64,000 nucleotides of DNA, taken from contig NZ_RHLK01000001.1 of NCBI RefSeq assembly GCF_009757775.1, positions 223,608 to 287,607 of the forward strand. Reading direction: 5' to 3'. The notes under the pieces are model-generated. The model had not been told where the DNA came from, searched no databases, and saw only the letters and a list, made by a program, of their open reading frames with translations. The stretch comes from Paenibacillus lutrae (GTDB lineage: Bacteria; Bacillota; Bacilli; Paenibacillales; NBRC-103111). This document shows, piece by piece, positions 16,646 through 26,600 of the stretch (positions within the stretch are counted from its first letter, which is position 1; each line of letters starts with the position of its first letter). The position numbers were made by a program, and so were the translations under genes.

Positions 16646-16856
16646 CTTGGTAAATGATTTAGAAAAAGGCTGGTTAGATGAAATCCCATTTTATAGCGCT
16701 CAGAGAGATTGGTCGATATATCAACCTCTAAAACAACACAATAGGTTGCCGAGATCATCGACAGCCTGTTCAGCTAACGGCCAGCATAGCTGCACAATAC
16801 ACTCATAAAATGAAAACATTATCTTTGAATTTTCATAAAAGGGGAGTCGACCGTGG

Positions 16857-17318
16857 ATGAAAAAGTCTTTATATTCGTCTAACCTCATCATTAGAAGCGC
16901 AGTCTTCGACGACGTCGACATGCTTCGCGATGTCTTTCGCCGTGCGTCGCTGACATTCGAGGGCGACCGTGATCTCATCGCCACTCACCCTGAGTGGCTC
17001 CTGTGGGACGACGAGATGTTGCCGTTCACACGTGTCGCTGTTGTTAACGGGCGGGTCGTCGGCTTTGCGTCAGCACGTCCTTTCAACGACTGCCTCGAAC
17101 TAGAAGATCTGTTCACTGATCCTGACTGGATGCGCCAAGGCATCGCGAGTACCTTGATCGAAGACATTGCGCGCCACGGTGTGCGTGTAGAAGTGACCGC
17201 CAACTCGTACGCGATAGGATTTTACGAATCCGTCGGCTTCGTCGCCCGCGGCTTCACCAACACACAGGGTGGGCCAGCGCCGCGGATGTACCTCAATGTC
17301 ACGCATACTCGACCTTGA
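16857..17318 (+). CDS. GNAT-family N-acetyltransferase
   Basis: A 153-residue acetyltransferase that would transfer an acetyl group from acetyl-CoA to an amine. GNAT features: LIIRSAVFDDVDML (beta1-alpha1), VAVVNGRVVGFASARP (beta3-beta4), then LEDLFTDPDWMRQGIASTLI, where RQGIAS is the acetyl-CoA pyrophosphate loop, and VTANSYAIGFYESVGFVARG as motif B. The length is normal. The substrate is unknown. The DNA is richer in G and C, with many C/G third positions, than its AT-rich surroundings, which suggests acquisition from a GC-richer source. The start follows GGGGAG with 11-base spacing. A strong terminator follows. Confidence 0.85.
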   Translation: MKKSLYSSNLIIRSAVFDDVDMLRDVFRRASLTFEGDRDLIATHPEWLLWDDEMLPFTRVAVVNGRVVGFASARPFNDCLELEDLFTDPDWMRQGIASTLIEDIARHGVRVEVTANSYAIGFYESVGFVARGFTNTQGGPAPRMYLNVTHTRP

Positions 17319-17405
17319 AAAATCATTAGAGATAAAACACTTATAAATCAGTGAATTCCTGGGCTCTATTGAAAGTACTCATCCATTGATGCCAATACAA
17401 AAAGG

Positions 17406-17445
17406 CAGCCTCGTAGAGTTTTGAATCTCTGCGGGGCTGTTTCTT
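17406..17445 (+). terminator. Rho-independent terminator after the GNAT gene
   Basis: CAGCCTCGTAGAG and CTCTGCGGGGCTG pair along 13 positions, including G-T pairs, around an 8-base loop, followed by TTTCTTTCTTG. Confidence 0.8.
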
Positions 17446-17488
17446 TCTTGTTTACGGCTTTTGATTTGAATTAATGCCTTTATATGTA

Positions 17489-17524
17489 TTGACGTGTATA
17501 TACATTAAAGTGTATATTAAGTTC
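17489..17524 (+). promoter_or_regulatory. Promoter with embedded palindromic operator; leaderless ArsR transcript
   Basis: A -35 box TTGACG (17489-17494) and a -10 box TATATT (17513-17518) are 18 bases apart. The predicted transcription start, about 7 bases after the -10 box, falls on the A of ATG 17525, and no ribosome site is present, so the message is probably leaderless. The perfect palindrome TGTATATACA (17495-17504) lies in the spacer, and a half copy TGTATAT overlaps the -10 box. This is the expected layout for autorepression by the ArsR protein encoded downstream. Confidence 0.6.
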
Positions 17525-17860
17525 ATGAAATCAGCAACCTTACAGTTAACGTTACTTACTCTTGCCGAACCCAATCGATTCAACATCGTTGAGTTACTAA
17601 GGAATGGGCCCAAATCGGTAGGGGAAATCGTCCAAGCGCTAGGCATCAGCCAGCCGCACGTATCCCGTCATTTGCGGATCTTGAGCGAGGCCGGGATGGT
17701 ACGCTCTCGCAGCAAAGCACAGCTGCGAATTTACAGTCTCGAATCCGGACCGTTCCAGGAGCTGGATGAATGGTTTGATTCCTTCAGCATTCTATGGGAA
17801 GAGCGTCTCGACAATTTCGAGGAGTATATGCTGGACTACAAGAAGAAGGAGGACTTATGA
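17525..17860 (+). CDS. ArsR/SdpR-family winged-helix regulator
   Basis: A 111-residue regulator with a helix-turn-helix of ArsR type: LAEPNRFNIVELLRNGPKSV, then EIVQALGISQPHVSRHLRIL (recognition helix) and a wing, MVRSRSKAQLRIYSLESG. The tail, WEERLDNFEEYMLDYKKKE, is the dimer helix of the SdpR-like, metal-independent subgroup. I place the start at 17525 from the homologous N-terminus; the frame goes 17 codons further upstream, but these codons cover the promoter. It is followed by an SRPBCC protein gene, a frequent pairing in Bacillales, and probably represses the operon through the palindrome at 17495-17504. Confidence 0.87.
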   Translation: MKSATLQLTLLTLAEPNRFNIVELLRNGPKSVGEIVQALGISQPHVSRHLRILSEAGMVRSRSKAQLRIYSLESGPFQELDEWFDSFSILWEERLDNFEEYMLDYKKKEDL

Positions 17861-17901
17861 CAGGTATCACCAGATTTAACGCGAGCTACATGCTGAATTA
17901 A

Positions 17902-17988
17902 CGCAAAGTCTGGAACCAAAGGCTGGATTCCCTTGAAAACTACCTGAAAAGGATGACTGCAAATGATAAGAAAAACAACCGTTCGTAA
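17902..17988 (+). pseudogene. Duplicate ArsR C-terminal fragment
   Basis: In the gap after the ArsR gene, a frame following a TAA encodes KVWNQRLDSLENYLKRM…DKK, then a stop at 17986. It is plainly similar to the C-terminal helix of the upstream ArsR protein (LWEERLDNFEEYMLDYKKK). It overlaps the first codons of the next gene in another frame. It is a relic of a second ArsR-type gene end, from duplication or recombination between two alleles. Confidence 0.45.
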
Positions 17989-19270
17989 AAACCGCGATCG
18001 CAGAGAACTTACTGTCGAGCGTAACGTTGCGATGCCTGTCCAGTTGGCATGGGAAGGCTGGACGGAGCCCAAGCATATTACAAAATGGTGGGGGCCAAAG
18101 GGCTGGACGACAACTGTTTACGAAATGGATGTGCGGCCAGGTGGAGTGTGGCGGTATAGTCTTCAAGCGGATGACAATAGCGGCGAGGCGGCCTTTTGCA
18201 GAGCCACATATGACGTAGTAGAAGCACCGGGCAAACTAGTGTACGTAGACACTTTTGCCGACAGCGATTGGAATATCGTTTCGGATAGCGAAATGTACAC
18301 GACCGTGTTGTTTGAGGAGAAAAGCGGGGGAACGCGAATTAGCATCGTGACGCGATTCGCTTCCAACGAACAATTGGACAACGCTGAAGCAATGGGAATG
18401 ATTGAAGGATTCACCGATGCTTATGATCGACTGGAAGATTACTTAGAAACGTTAATGGGAGGCAAGAACCCAATGGAAACAGTTATTTCAAAAGATGGGA
18501 CACAAATCGCTTATACCAAACAAGGGACTGGCCCTTCCATCATCCTCATATCATCGGCAGCGGCTGATTATCAGGATGCTTCACCGTTAGCCGAGCACTT
18601 GTCGGTCAACTTCACCGTATACAATTACGATCGTCGCGGACGAGGCCGCAGTACGGATACCTCGCCTTACGAAACCGCACGTGAAGTGGAAGATATCGAG
18701 GCTTTAATTGCAGTCGCCGGAGGGCAAGCTTACTTGTTCGGAAGCTCATCCGGAGCCGTGTTGGCGCTTGAGGCCGCGAACTTGTTAGGAGATTCGGTCG
18801 CCAAGCTCTTCTTGTATGAACCGCCATTCATTATTAACGACAGCCGTAAGCCTGTACCTAATGACTACGTCGAACATTTGAATGCACTGATCAAAGCCGG
18901 GAAAAGGTCTGAAGCAGTTGAATATTTCGCATCCGAGGCTCTAGGCATTCCCGGAGAATACATCGGCTATATGAAATCCGATCCTTCTTGGAACAAGATG
19001 GAGTCCCTGGCGCATACGCTTGCTTACGATGGCATCATTATGGGAACGACACAATCCGGAAACCCGCTGCCAACCGGCAGATGGAACGTTACGATTCCTA
19101 CTTTGATTATGACTGGGGAAAACAGCGAACCGCTTTTCCATGACGCGGCACATGCGCTTGTCGAGCTTCTACCAAGGGCTGCTGCTCATTCGCTCGCCGG
19201 TCAAGATCATTCCGCGGTTATTATGGCTCCTGAAGTAGTAGCAAAAGCCATAGTGGACTCCGAACGATAA
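17963..19270 (+). CDS. SRPBCC (AHSA1-like) domain fused to alpha/beta hydrolase
   Basis: A 435-residue two-domain protein. Residues 1-168 form an SRPBCC/AHSA1 domain (RRELTVERNVAMPVQLAWEG, KWWGPKGWTT, DVRPGGVWRY, GMIEGFTDAYDRLEDYL), a fold that binds hydrophobic ligands. Residues 171-435 form an alpha/beta hydrolase with nucleophile elbow GSSSGA at about 259 and a likely catalytic His in GQDHSAV at about 414. Both parts normally exist as separate proteins. An internal ATG (18473, Met171) has GGGAGG at proper spacing and begins exactly like a free-standing hydrolase (METVISKDGTQIAY), so the hydrolase may also be made alone. The start at 17963 has AAAGGA upstream. Probably co-transcribed with the ArsR gene. 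Confidence 0.85.
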   Translation: MIRKTTVRKNRDRRELTVERNVAMPVQLAWEGWTEPKHITKWWGPKGWTTTVYEMDVRPGGVWRYSLQADDNSGEAAFCRATYDVVEAPGKLVYVDTFADSDWNIVSDSEMYTTVLFEEKSGGTRISIVTRFASNEQLDNAEAMGMIEGFTDAYDRLEDYLETLMGGKNPMETVISKDGTQIAYTKQGTGPSIILISSAAADYQDASPLAEHLSVNFTVYNYDRRGRGRSTDTSPYETAREVEDIEALIAVAGGQAYLFGSSSGAVLALEAANLLGDSVAKLFLYEPPFIINDSRKPVPNDYVEHLNALIKAGKRSEAVEYFASEALGIPGEYIGYMKSDPSWNKMESLAHTLAYDGIIMGTTQSGNPLPTGRWNVTIPTLIMTGENSEPLFHDAAHALVELLPRAAAHSLAGQDHSAVIMAPEVVAKAIVDSER

Positions 19271-19391
19271 GGAAATGGGAGCATGACGAATCTTCAACGT
19301 TAGCGACTAGCCGGAGTTCGTTGCCGGCGGCAGTAACACATCCGCTTCACTCGTAATATGATGAGTCTAGAAATCTAAAGAGGTGAGCGGA

Positions 19392-19835
19392 ATGGCAGTT
19401 GTAAAAGCCAGAGACCAGGATATTGATATGTTGGCAAGGTTGCTTCGAGCCGAGGCGGAGGCCGAAGGCGAAAAGGGCATGTTGCTTGTTGGAAATGTCG
19501 GCGTTAACCGAATAAGAGCGAATTGCTCTGATTTTAAAGGAATCCGGACAATTCCTCAAATGATCAATCAGCCGCATGCTTTCGAAGCCTTGCAGCATGG
19601 TTTGTATTATCAGAAGGCAAGAGACAGGGATCGTCGTTTGGCTCGCCGGGCCGTGAATGGGGAGCGGAGTTGGCCAGGTAAATTCTCCTTGTGGTATTTC
19701 CGACCGGGTTCATTTGAAAGTCCGGGACCATGTCCGCCGACTTGGTATAATCAGCCGTTCGCGGGGCGATGGAAGAAGCACTGTTTTTATGAACCGACCG
19801 CCGAAGAATGTGAAAATATCTATAACACGTTTTAA
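19392..19835 (+). CDS. cwlJ: Cell wall hydrolase of the CwlJ/SleB type
   Basis: A 147-residue protein matching the short spore cortex-lytic enzyme CwlJ along its length: MARLLRAEAEAEG (here MLARLL…) with the probable catalytic Glu, then MLLVGNVGVNRIRANCSDF, PQMINQPHAFEAL, GERSWPGKFSLWYFRP, CPPTWYNQPF and the terminal PTAEECENIYNTF. CwlJ sits in the spore coat and degrades cortex peptidoglycan at germination. There is no signal peptide, as usual for CwlJ. A short insertion (GSFESPG) before CPPTWYNQ is not typical. ATG 19392 is chosen because AAGAGGTG precedes it at proper spacing; the GTG at 19383 is part of that site. No gerQ partner lies beside it. It shows the host is a spore former. Confidence 0.88.
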   Translation: MAVVKARDQDIDMLARLLRAEAEAEGEKGMLLVGNVGVNRIRANCSDFKGIRTIPQMINQPHAFEALQHGLYYQKARDRDRRLARRAVNGERSWPGKFSLWYFRPGSFESPGPCPPTWYNQPFAGRWKKHCFYEPTAEECENIYNTF

Positions 19836-19922
19836 GTTTATAAACGAAAAGAGTCCAGGCGCCACTAGGCTTCACTCATTATGTCCCGATCATATGTCGA
19901 TTTGTAAGAATATTATCCCATT

Positions 19923-19950
19923 AAGCGCTGCGTACATCGCGGCTTTTTTT
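19923..19950 (+). terminator. Terminator-like hairpin after cwlJ
   Basis: AAGC-GCTGCG and CGCG-GCTT arms surround a short loop and lead into a run of seven T. It lies about 90 bases after the cwlJ stop. Confidence 0.6.
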
Positions 19951-20263
19951 GGTTTTAGTGGAATAAAGCTAGGCCGCGCGGTATTATAAAATTACTAATT
20001 AAACTGATTTTCAAAGATGCTGTAAAAACTGGCACAAGCCGGATTACTACCAAAAATTACATATACATATTCATAAAATCCGTATTTTATACACATGTCT
20101 AAATCCGCTGCTACGGTCATTTTTAATGATTATTTAAACGAGAATTTTGATAGACTCGCCTGCTTTAACTTATTTAGCGCCTCCCATTTGAGTACGGATT
20201 CACTTCCATTTTGTAGACAGTCTGTACACCAGTTTAAATGATTTGTTTGTTACTTTGTTTTGT

Positions 20264-20485
20264 TCATGGAGATCGAAATCCAATATTTGTTAAAATCTCT
20301 TCGTCAATCCCTTTTAATTCAAACAATTCCTTCCATACCTTCCCCACTTTTTTCATATTCCTTAATTTTTGTACTTGGTCGACACCAAACAGTTTTAAAA
20401 TGTCATTACGAGTTGTTTGATTTGCAAACAATATTTTTTCAAATATCGACCAAGGTGCCTCATACTTATGAATCCATTGGCTCCT
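20264..20485 (-). pseudogene. Truncated gene fragment, possibly transposon-related
   Basis: A minus-strand frame of 73 codons between stops (WIHKYEAPWSIFEKILFANQ, then DILKLFGVDQVQKL, VWKELFELKGIDEEIL) has clear coding character but no in-frame start. The motif YE(A/S)PWSIFEK is reminiscent of the beginning of TnsD/TniQ-like transposition proteins of Bacillales, but I hold this only as a possibility. More broken coding sequence follows downstream on the same strand. It suggests that a mobile element once lay at the edge of the NRPS operon. Confidence 0.4.
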
Positions 20486-20576
20486 TTATGTACTAAGGCC
20501 ATATATACCTCAGATTCTATCCGTCGATTTCGTTATGCTTACTTCAGCCAACATCCTAAGTTGTTTGACTGGTTAA

Positions 20577-20605
20577 CCCCTGAGGAAGGTGAGCCTCCCC
20601 AGGGG
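20577..20605 (-). terminator. GC-rich hairpin just after the NRPS operon
   Basis: CCCCTG…CAGGGG arms with an inner GGGAGG/CCTTCC pairing and a 4-base loop begin 8 bases after the last NRPS stop. The following sequence is TTAACCAG without a T-run, so it may slow or end transcription or just protect the 3' end. Confidence 0.55.
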
Positions 20606-20612
20606 CATTGCT

Positions 20613-23600
20613 TCAGTTCTTCGCTACAGCAGAGATGGAATCGCGGATTATACTCAATATCCCATCGATAATCGTGGCGTTTCTGGGCAGATGCTCCGGA
20701 TTCAACATATTGAAATGCTCTCCAGAGCCTTGATAAATGCGTTGTGTACCTGCCGTCGCACCCTGCCATAGGCCAATACCATATTGCTGGGAATCAACGG
20801 CCGTATCCGAAAGAATCATATGGATGTTCGCCTGGACAAGCCCAGTATTCACCATATCGTTAAAATACATTTGGTAGTTCCTGCGCTTATTCACCGCCTG
20901 TGCAATCAGCTTCTGGTTATCGGTGATTGCGTCGTAATACAAGACAACGGCCTCTTCCAACTGCAGTTCAATCTCTTCTTGCGTCTGCTGGCCGCCCCGG
21001 TCTTTCTTCCATGCGTCAAGCATGATGAGATCCGCTACGGCCATCCCGCGCTGTTCTGCCAACTGAGCCACCTCAAACGCCAGATTCCCGCCCGAGGAGT
21101 AGCCTAGAAACACAAGTTGTGAAGACCTGGCAATGCCGGTATGCGCCAGCTCCTCCAAGTAGCGATCTAGTCGGTCGTCCTGCTCAATGAAGTCGAACCC
21201 GTAAACCGTCGCATAAGGCGACAGCCGGTCGGCAAGCTCTTTAAACACAAGCGCGTAACCCGCCACCGGAGGAAAGCAAATCACGGTCAGATCCGTACGC
21301 GAGCCTTGCTTTAGCATAATTAGGCTTTGTCTATTGTCTGGCAGATCCATATGCTCAGCTAACTGGCGCACGGTCGGATATTCGAAAAGCATCCGCATCG
21401 TGAGCTCCATATGAAGCTCGCGATGAATGCGGCTGATCGTCTCGAGTACTTTTAACGAATTGCCTCCTAAATCGAAGAAACGGTCGGTGACGCCGACTCG
21501 ATCCACGCCCAGCACCTCCTGCCAAATGCCGGCAAGCTGTTCCTCCACCCAGTTGCCCGGCGGGGTGTATGCCCGAACGGCGTGAGATCCTTCGCCTAGC
21601 GCTGCGAGCTTTTTACGGTCGATTTTACCGTTCGCGTTAAGAGGCATCTGATCCAACCGCATAAACTTCGCGGGCAGCATGTAATCCGGCAGTTTAGCCG
21701 CTAAAGCCGTACGAAGATCGGCGGGCGACAGCGGCCGGTCCGCTGTATAATAGCCGCTCAGCTCGGCGTGATCCGTCGATTTGCCGGGGAGCAGCAGCAC
21801 GGCGGCCCCACGAACACCACTCACTTGAAGCAGGTGATGCTCGATTTCCTCCAGCTCGATCCGGTATCCGCGAAGCTTGATTTGGTTATCCGTGCGACCG
21901 ACATAATCGATCGAGCCGTCCGGTAGCCATCTCGCTAAATCACCTGTCCGGTACAATCGGCCTTCAGGTGAATACGGGTCCGCCACAAAACGGGCCTGTG
22001 TCTGTTCCGGCTGGTTGAAGTAACAACGTGCCAGCCCTTCCCCGCCAATGCACAGATCTCCAATCACGCCTTCCGGAACAAGCCGCAGCGAATCATCTAC
22101 AATGCGCGCGCTTGTACCCGCTACCGGAATGCCGATGCTGACCCGCTTTCTCCCGTTAAGCCGCTGCACGGTGGAATACACGGTCGTTTCCGTCGGTCCA
22201 TACAAGTTATAGATGTCGGCGTCCGTCGACTGTTCGAGCTGCTCCAGCAGCTCTTGCGGAAGAGCTTCCCCGCCTAACATCACCAGTCTTGCCCGGCGAA
22301 GGCCCTCCACGGTTCGCTGATCGCTGAGCAGCAGTTTCATTCGGGACGGGGTCGTCTGTACGATATCCGCAGGAAAACGGAGCAGCAGCCGATTCAACAA
22401 GGCCGGATCGCGCTGTTCGTCTTCATCTGCAATAATCGTGTGAAGGCCATTCAACAAGGGAAGCAGCATCTCCACAATATGAATGTCGAAGCATATTTTC
22501 GTCACGCAAAGCACCGATTCGTGACGGTCGAACCCCACCATCTCGCGCAGGGAATGATTCAAGTTCATCATGCTGCGATGCTCGATCATGACCCCTTTCG
22601 GTTTCCCGGTCGAACCGGATGTGAATATAACGTAAGCGAGCCGTTCCGGACCAATCGCAAGTGAAAGACGATCAGGCGTGTAAGCCTGCAGCTCCTTCAG
22701 CCCGTGCTGGAATTTGTGACGCCCTTCCGAGCTGTCAGGGCGAAGCTTGCCGGCTGCTGCTTGCGGGTCGAGCTCCATCACGACGTCGTAACGAAACCTC
22801 GTCAGCTCGTTTTCCACGGTGGCGAGCTTATTGCTGAATTTTATATTTGTTATGCCGGGAAGATCGTAGGCCAAATCCTCGAAGAACGGCTTTGCCACGA
22901 ACCACTCGGACGAAAAATCGGTCTTGACCGTATGATCCGGATGATTCGCTTGATGCAGGCGCAAGGAAGACAACAGCTCGGCCCTCAGCTCCAAATCCAT
23001 TACATCGCCGATGAACAGCACACCCCGCCCCCGAAGCTTGGCGATGATTTGACGAAGCACCCGCCGTAAATAATTTGGTCCGTGGAAATACTGGATGACG
23101 CTGTTCAGGATTACGATATCGAAGTCGGCTTCGTCCAATTCAGCGATCTGGTCGGCCGGCATGCAGTGCAACCGAACATGGTTCCAGCCCTCGGCATCGG
23201 AGGCAGCATGGGTTCGTTCAATCATGGAAGGCGACAGATCAATGCCGCAGTACATGCCGACATGCGGAGCGATGCGAAACAGACTGATCCCCGATGCGCA
23301 TCCGATCTCCAGCACCCTTGCCTCGCTGTGTAAGTATGGCTGTAACTTGTGCAGCACATTGTCCGCGTACTCGTCCATTTCCAGCTTGGAGAAAGGCTTG
23401 CCTGTATAGCTGCTGACCCAGCCTCCGCCGCTAATGTCGTCTTCGCCCTCCGTTCGGACATGCTCCCATAAACGTTCATCCATCAAAGCATTTTTCTCGT
23501 TCTCTTCCACCTTGTGGGGATCGTCACAATCCAGGCATATATAGCTTTGCAGTTCGGGGCATTCCCATTGCAGATCGTTGAGCGCCTTGAGCCGTGTGCG

Positions 23601-26600
23601 CGATGAGAGCAGAACGGACAACCCGGCATCGCGCACAATAGCGCCGACTCGATCGGCAGGCATATCGGGATCGATGGGTACGTAGCCTCCCCCTGCTTTC
23701 ATCACACCCAGCATGGCGGCAGCACTGTCCGGGGATGCATGCATCCAAACGCCGATTAGCTGCTCACTCTCGCCTTTACTGCGCCGGTGCAAGTAAGTGG
23801 CGATCCGATTCGCACGCTCTTCCATCTGCCGATATGTGAACGATTCTCCCTTGTAGAGGGCAGCCACACGATCCGGATAGCGGTCGGCCGTCTCTTCGAA
23901 CAGACCGTGTACGGTTTGATGACTTTTCTCAGCTGCCAGCTCAGGGTTTCCCGCATTCAAGAGATGTTCGATATCCTGCTTTGTCAAAAGCGGTAAATCG
24001 GATAAGCGCTGGTTCGGATCGGAGGTGATCGAATGCAGCAGCGTTTCTAAATGGGCGGCCCAGCGCTTGATCGTCGATTCCGCGAACAACTCTGTTGAAT
24101 ATTCGAAGCTGCACCGTAGCGTACCCTCAACTTCCGTTACATAGAGGGACAAATCAAATTTCGCAGTCGGATGCATGTAGGGATATGCGGACATGCGAAG
24201 GTCGCCGAGATCGAGCGCTCGCTGATCCATGTTCTGCAAAGCCAATAGAACATCGAATAACGGATTACGGTTTAAACTCCGGTCTACCTCCAGCTTATCG
24301 ACCAGCTCCTCGAACGGATAATCCTGATGTTCCAGGCTTTCTAATGTCATTTCCTTCGTTTCGTTCAACAAAGAGAGGAACGATTGATCCCTACGCGGAG
24401 ACGTGCGCAGCGCGAGTGTATTCACGAACATGCCGATGATCGGTTCCAGTTCAGCACTCTGTCTTCCGGCTGACGGCGATCCTATGACGATATCCTCCTG
24501 TCCGCTCAACCGGTGAAGAAATGTAGAGAGCGAGGCGAGCAGCACCATGTAGAGCGTACTTTGCGTATCGGAAGCAAGCCGATAAAGCCGTTCGGTAGCC
24601 ACCTCATCCAATGTAAAAGGAACATGTCCACCCTCATTCCGCATACTGGAGGGACGAGGATGATCCGTCGGCAGCTGCAGAAGCGGCGGCGCAATGGCGA
24701 ACCGGTCAAGCCAATACTTTTCCTGCAAGCCATACGCTTCGCTCTCAGCAAGCTGCCGCTGCCAAACCGCGAAATCTTTGTATTGTACGGCCAATTCAGG
24801 CAGCACTTCACCCCGGTACAACCTGGAAAATTCATCGATCAGCAGTGGGACCGAGGTGCCGTCCGCTATTATATGGTGAATATCGAATAAAAACAGATGA
24901 AGCGTCTCCTCCAGCCTGATCAGGCCGACCCGAAACAACGGAGCTTGGTGAAGGTCGAACGCCCTCACGAATGATTGAACAATCGCATCCGTGTCCCTTC
25001 CGTCTGCATGTTCATAAAGGAAAGGAAGATCCTGGTGAGCGTGCACGATTTGCACGGGCTCGCCGTCCTGGATGTCGAATGAAGTGCGCAGGCTGTCGTG
25101 ACGCCGCATGATCTCGCGGAAGGCGGATTCGAACTGAGTAACGTCTACCGTTCCCTCGATTTCAAACATATAGGGAATATTGTAATGATAGTGTGACGTG
25201 TCCATTCGATTCAGCAGGTACAGACGCCTTTGCGAATAGGAAATTGGATAGTACGGCTGGATTTCGACCGGTTCTAGTACCGGGCCCTTGACGGTGCTTC
25301 CCGCTGCGATCCGCTCGGACATTTGCTCGATCGTTGTGTACTGAAATATATCACGCAGCGTAAGTTCACGATCGAACGCTTTATTAATACGGGATGCGAG
25401 CGTTGTCGCTTTAAGAGAATGGCCACCGATCTCAAAGAACGATTCCCGGATGCCGATCGGCCGTTCGATGTCCAGCACCTTCTGCCACAAACGGGCAAGC
25501 TTCGCTTGAGCCGAATTGCGCGGGGCATTGTACAGGCCTCCGCTTGCAAACGCAGCGCCGCCCGAGGGAAGTCTTTGACGGTCGACCTTCCCGTTAGACG
25601 TAAGCGGCAGATGATCCCATCGTACGAAGCGTGATGGGATCAGAGGCGCAGGGAGCACCCGGCTGAGCGCGTCACGAAGCGAGGCTTCGGTCAGATGGTT
25701 TTCCCCCGTCACATAAGCCCACAGCTCGCTTTGTCCGTCGATGCTTTGGGCCGCTACAACCGCTTCTCGTACCCCGTCGATTTGCATTAATCGCGCCTCG
25801 ATTTCCGCCGGCTCGATCCGATGACCCCGAATTTTCAGCTGCTGGTCGATCCGGCCTATGAATTCGATGCTGCCATCAGGCAGCCACCGGGCCAAGTCTC
25901 CGGTTCGATACATTCGCTCGCCGGGGACATAAGGATCCTGCACGAACCGCTCTTCATTCAGCTCTTGCCGATTCCGGTAGCCTCTTCCGACACCAACGCC
26001 TCCGATGCACAGCTCACCCGGCACGCCGACTGGCTGCAAGCCGAAGCCCGGATGAACGATATAAGTACGCACGTTAGGGAAAGGACGACCAATGGGGACA
26101 GTACCCACGACCGGCAATCGCCGGGAATCAAGTTCGTATAAGGTCGCATCCACGCAAGCTTCCGTGACACCGTAACAGTTGATCACTCGCGTGGAAGGAC
26201 CGAGCATTTCGACCGCTTGTTCAAAATCGGCGGCATGACAAACGTCCCCACCCGTAATGAGAGTACGCAATGAACGCAGATTCCGTCTGTGTCTGGCCGC
26301 ATGTCGGACAAGCGGAACGACGACTGCAGGCGTCGCATTGAGAAAAGTAACGGATTCCCGTTCGATCAACCGACACATGGCGTCAACATCTGTCCGTGCT
26401 ACCTGCGGGCATAAGACGAGCGTGCCGCCGTACGACAGAGCTCTAGCTAGGTCGGCTGCAAAGACGTCGAACGAGAAGCTGGCGATTTGCAGCAAAGTTA
26501 CCTCGGTCTGATCCAGCCTATAGGTCGTCCGCCAAGCATCCGCCATTCCTGCATAGCTTCTATGCTCGATTGTTACTCCCTTCGGATTCCCCGTCGTTCC

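Larger units (their letters stand above)
16385..16856. other. Intergenic region with gene fragments
   Basis: Besides the hairpin at 16426-16447 and the sigma-factor fragment at 16544-16645, a plus-strand frame after the fragment (about 16653-16806; DLEKGWLDEIPFYSAQ) looks like part of another lost protein, but no family was recognised. The promoter of the GNAT gene must lie near 16810-16850. Confidence 0.35.
19836..20612. other. AT-rich spacer with degenerate remnants between cwlJ and the NRPS operon
   Basis: This 777-base stretch is clearly AT-richer than the NRPS genes. It holds the terminator at 19923-19950, the fragment at 20264-20485 and the hairpin at 20577-20605. On the minus strand, 20142-20226 reads like further coding sequence (VLKWEALNKLKQASLSKF) broken by stops. 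A 41-codon minus-strand frame at 19997-20120 (MTVAADLDMCIKYGFYEY…) has no ribosome site and is probably a relic too. It marks the left border of the biosynthetic operon. Confidence 0.5.
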
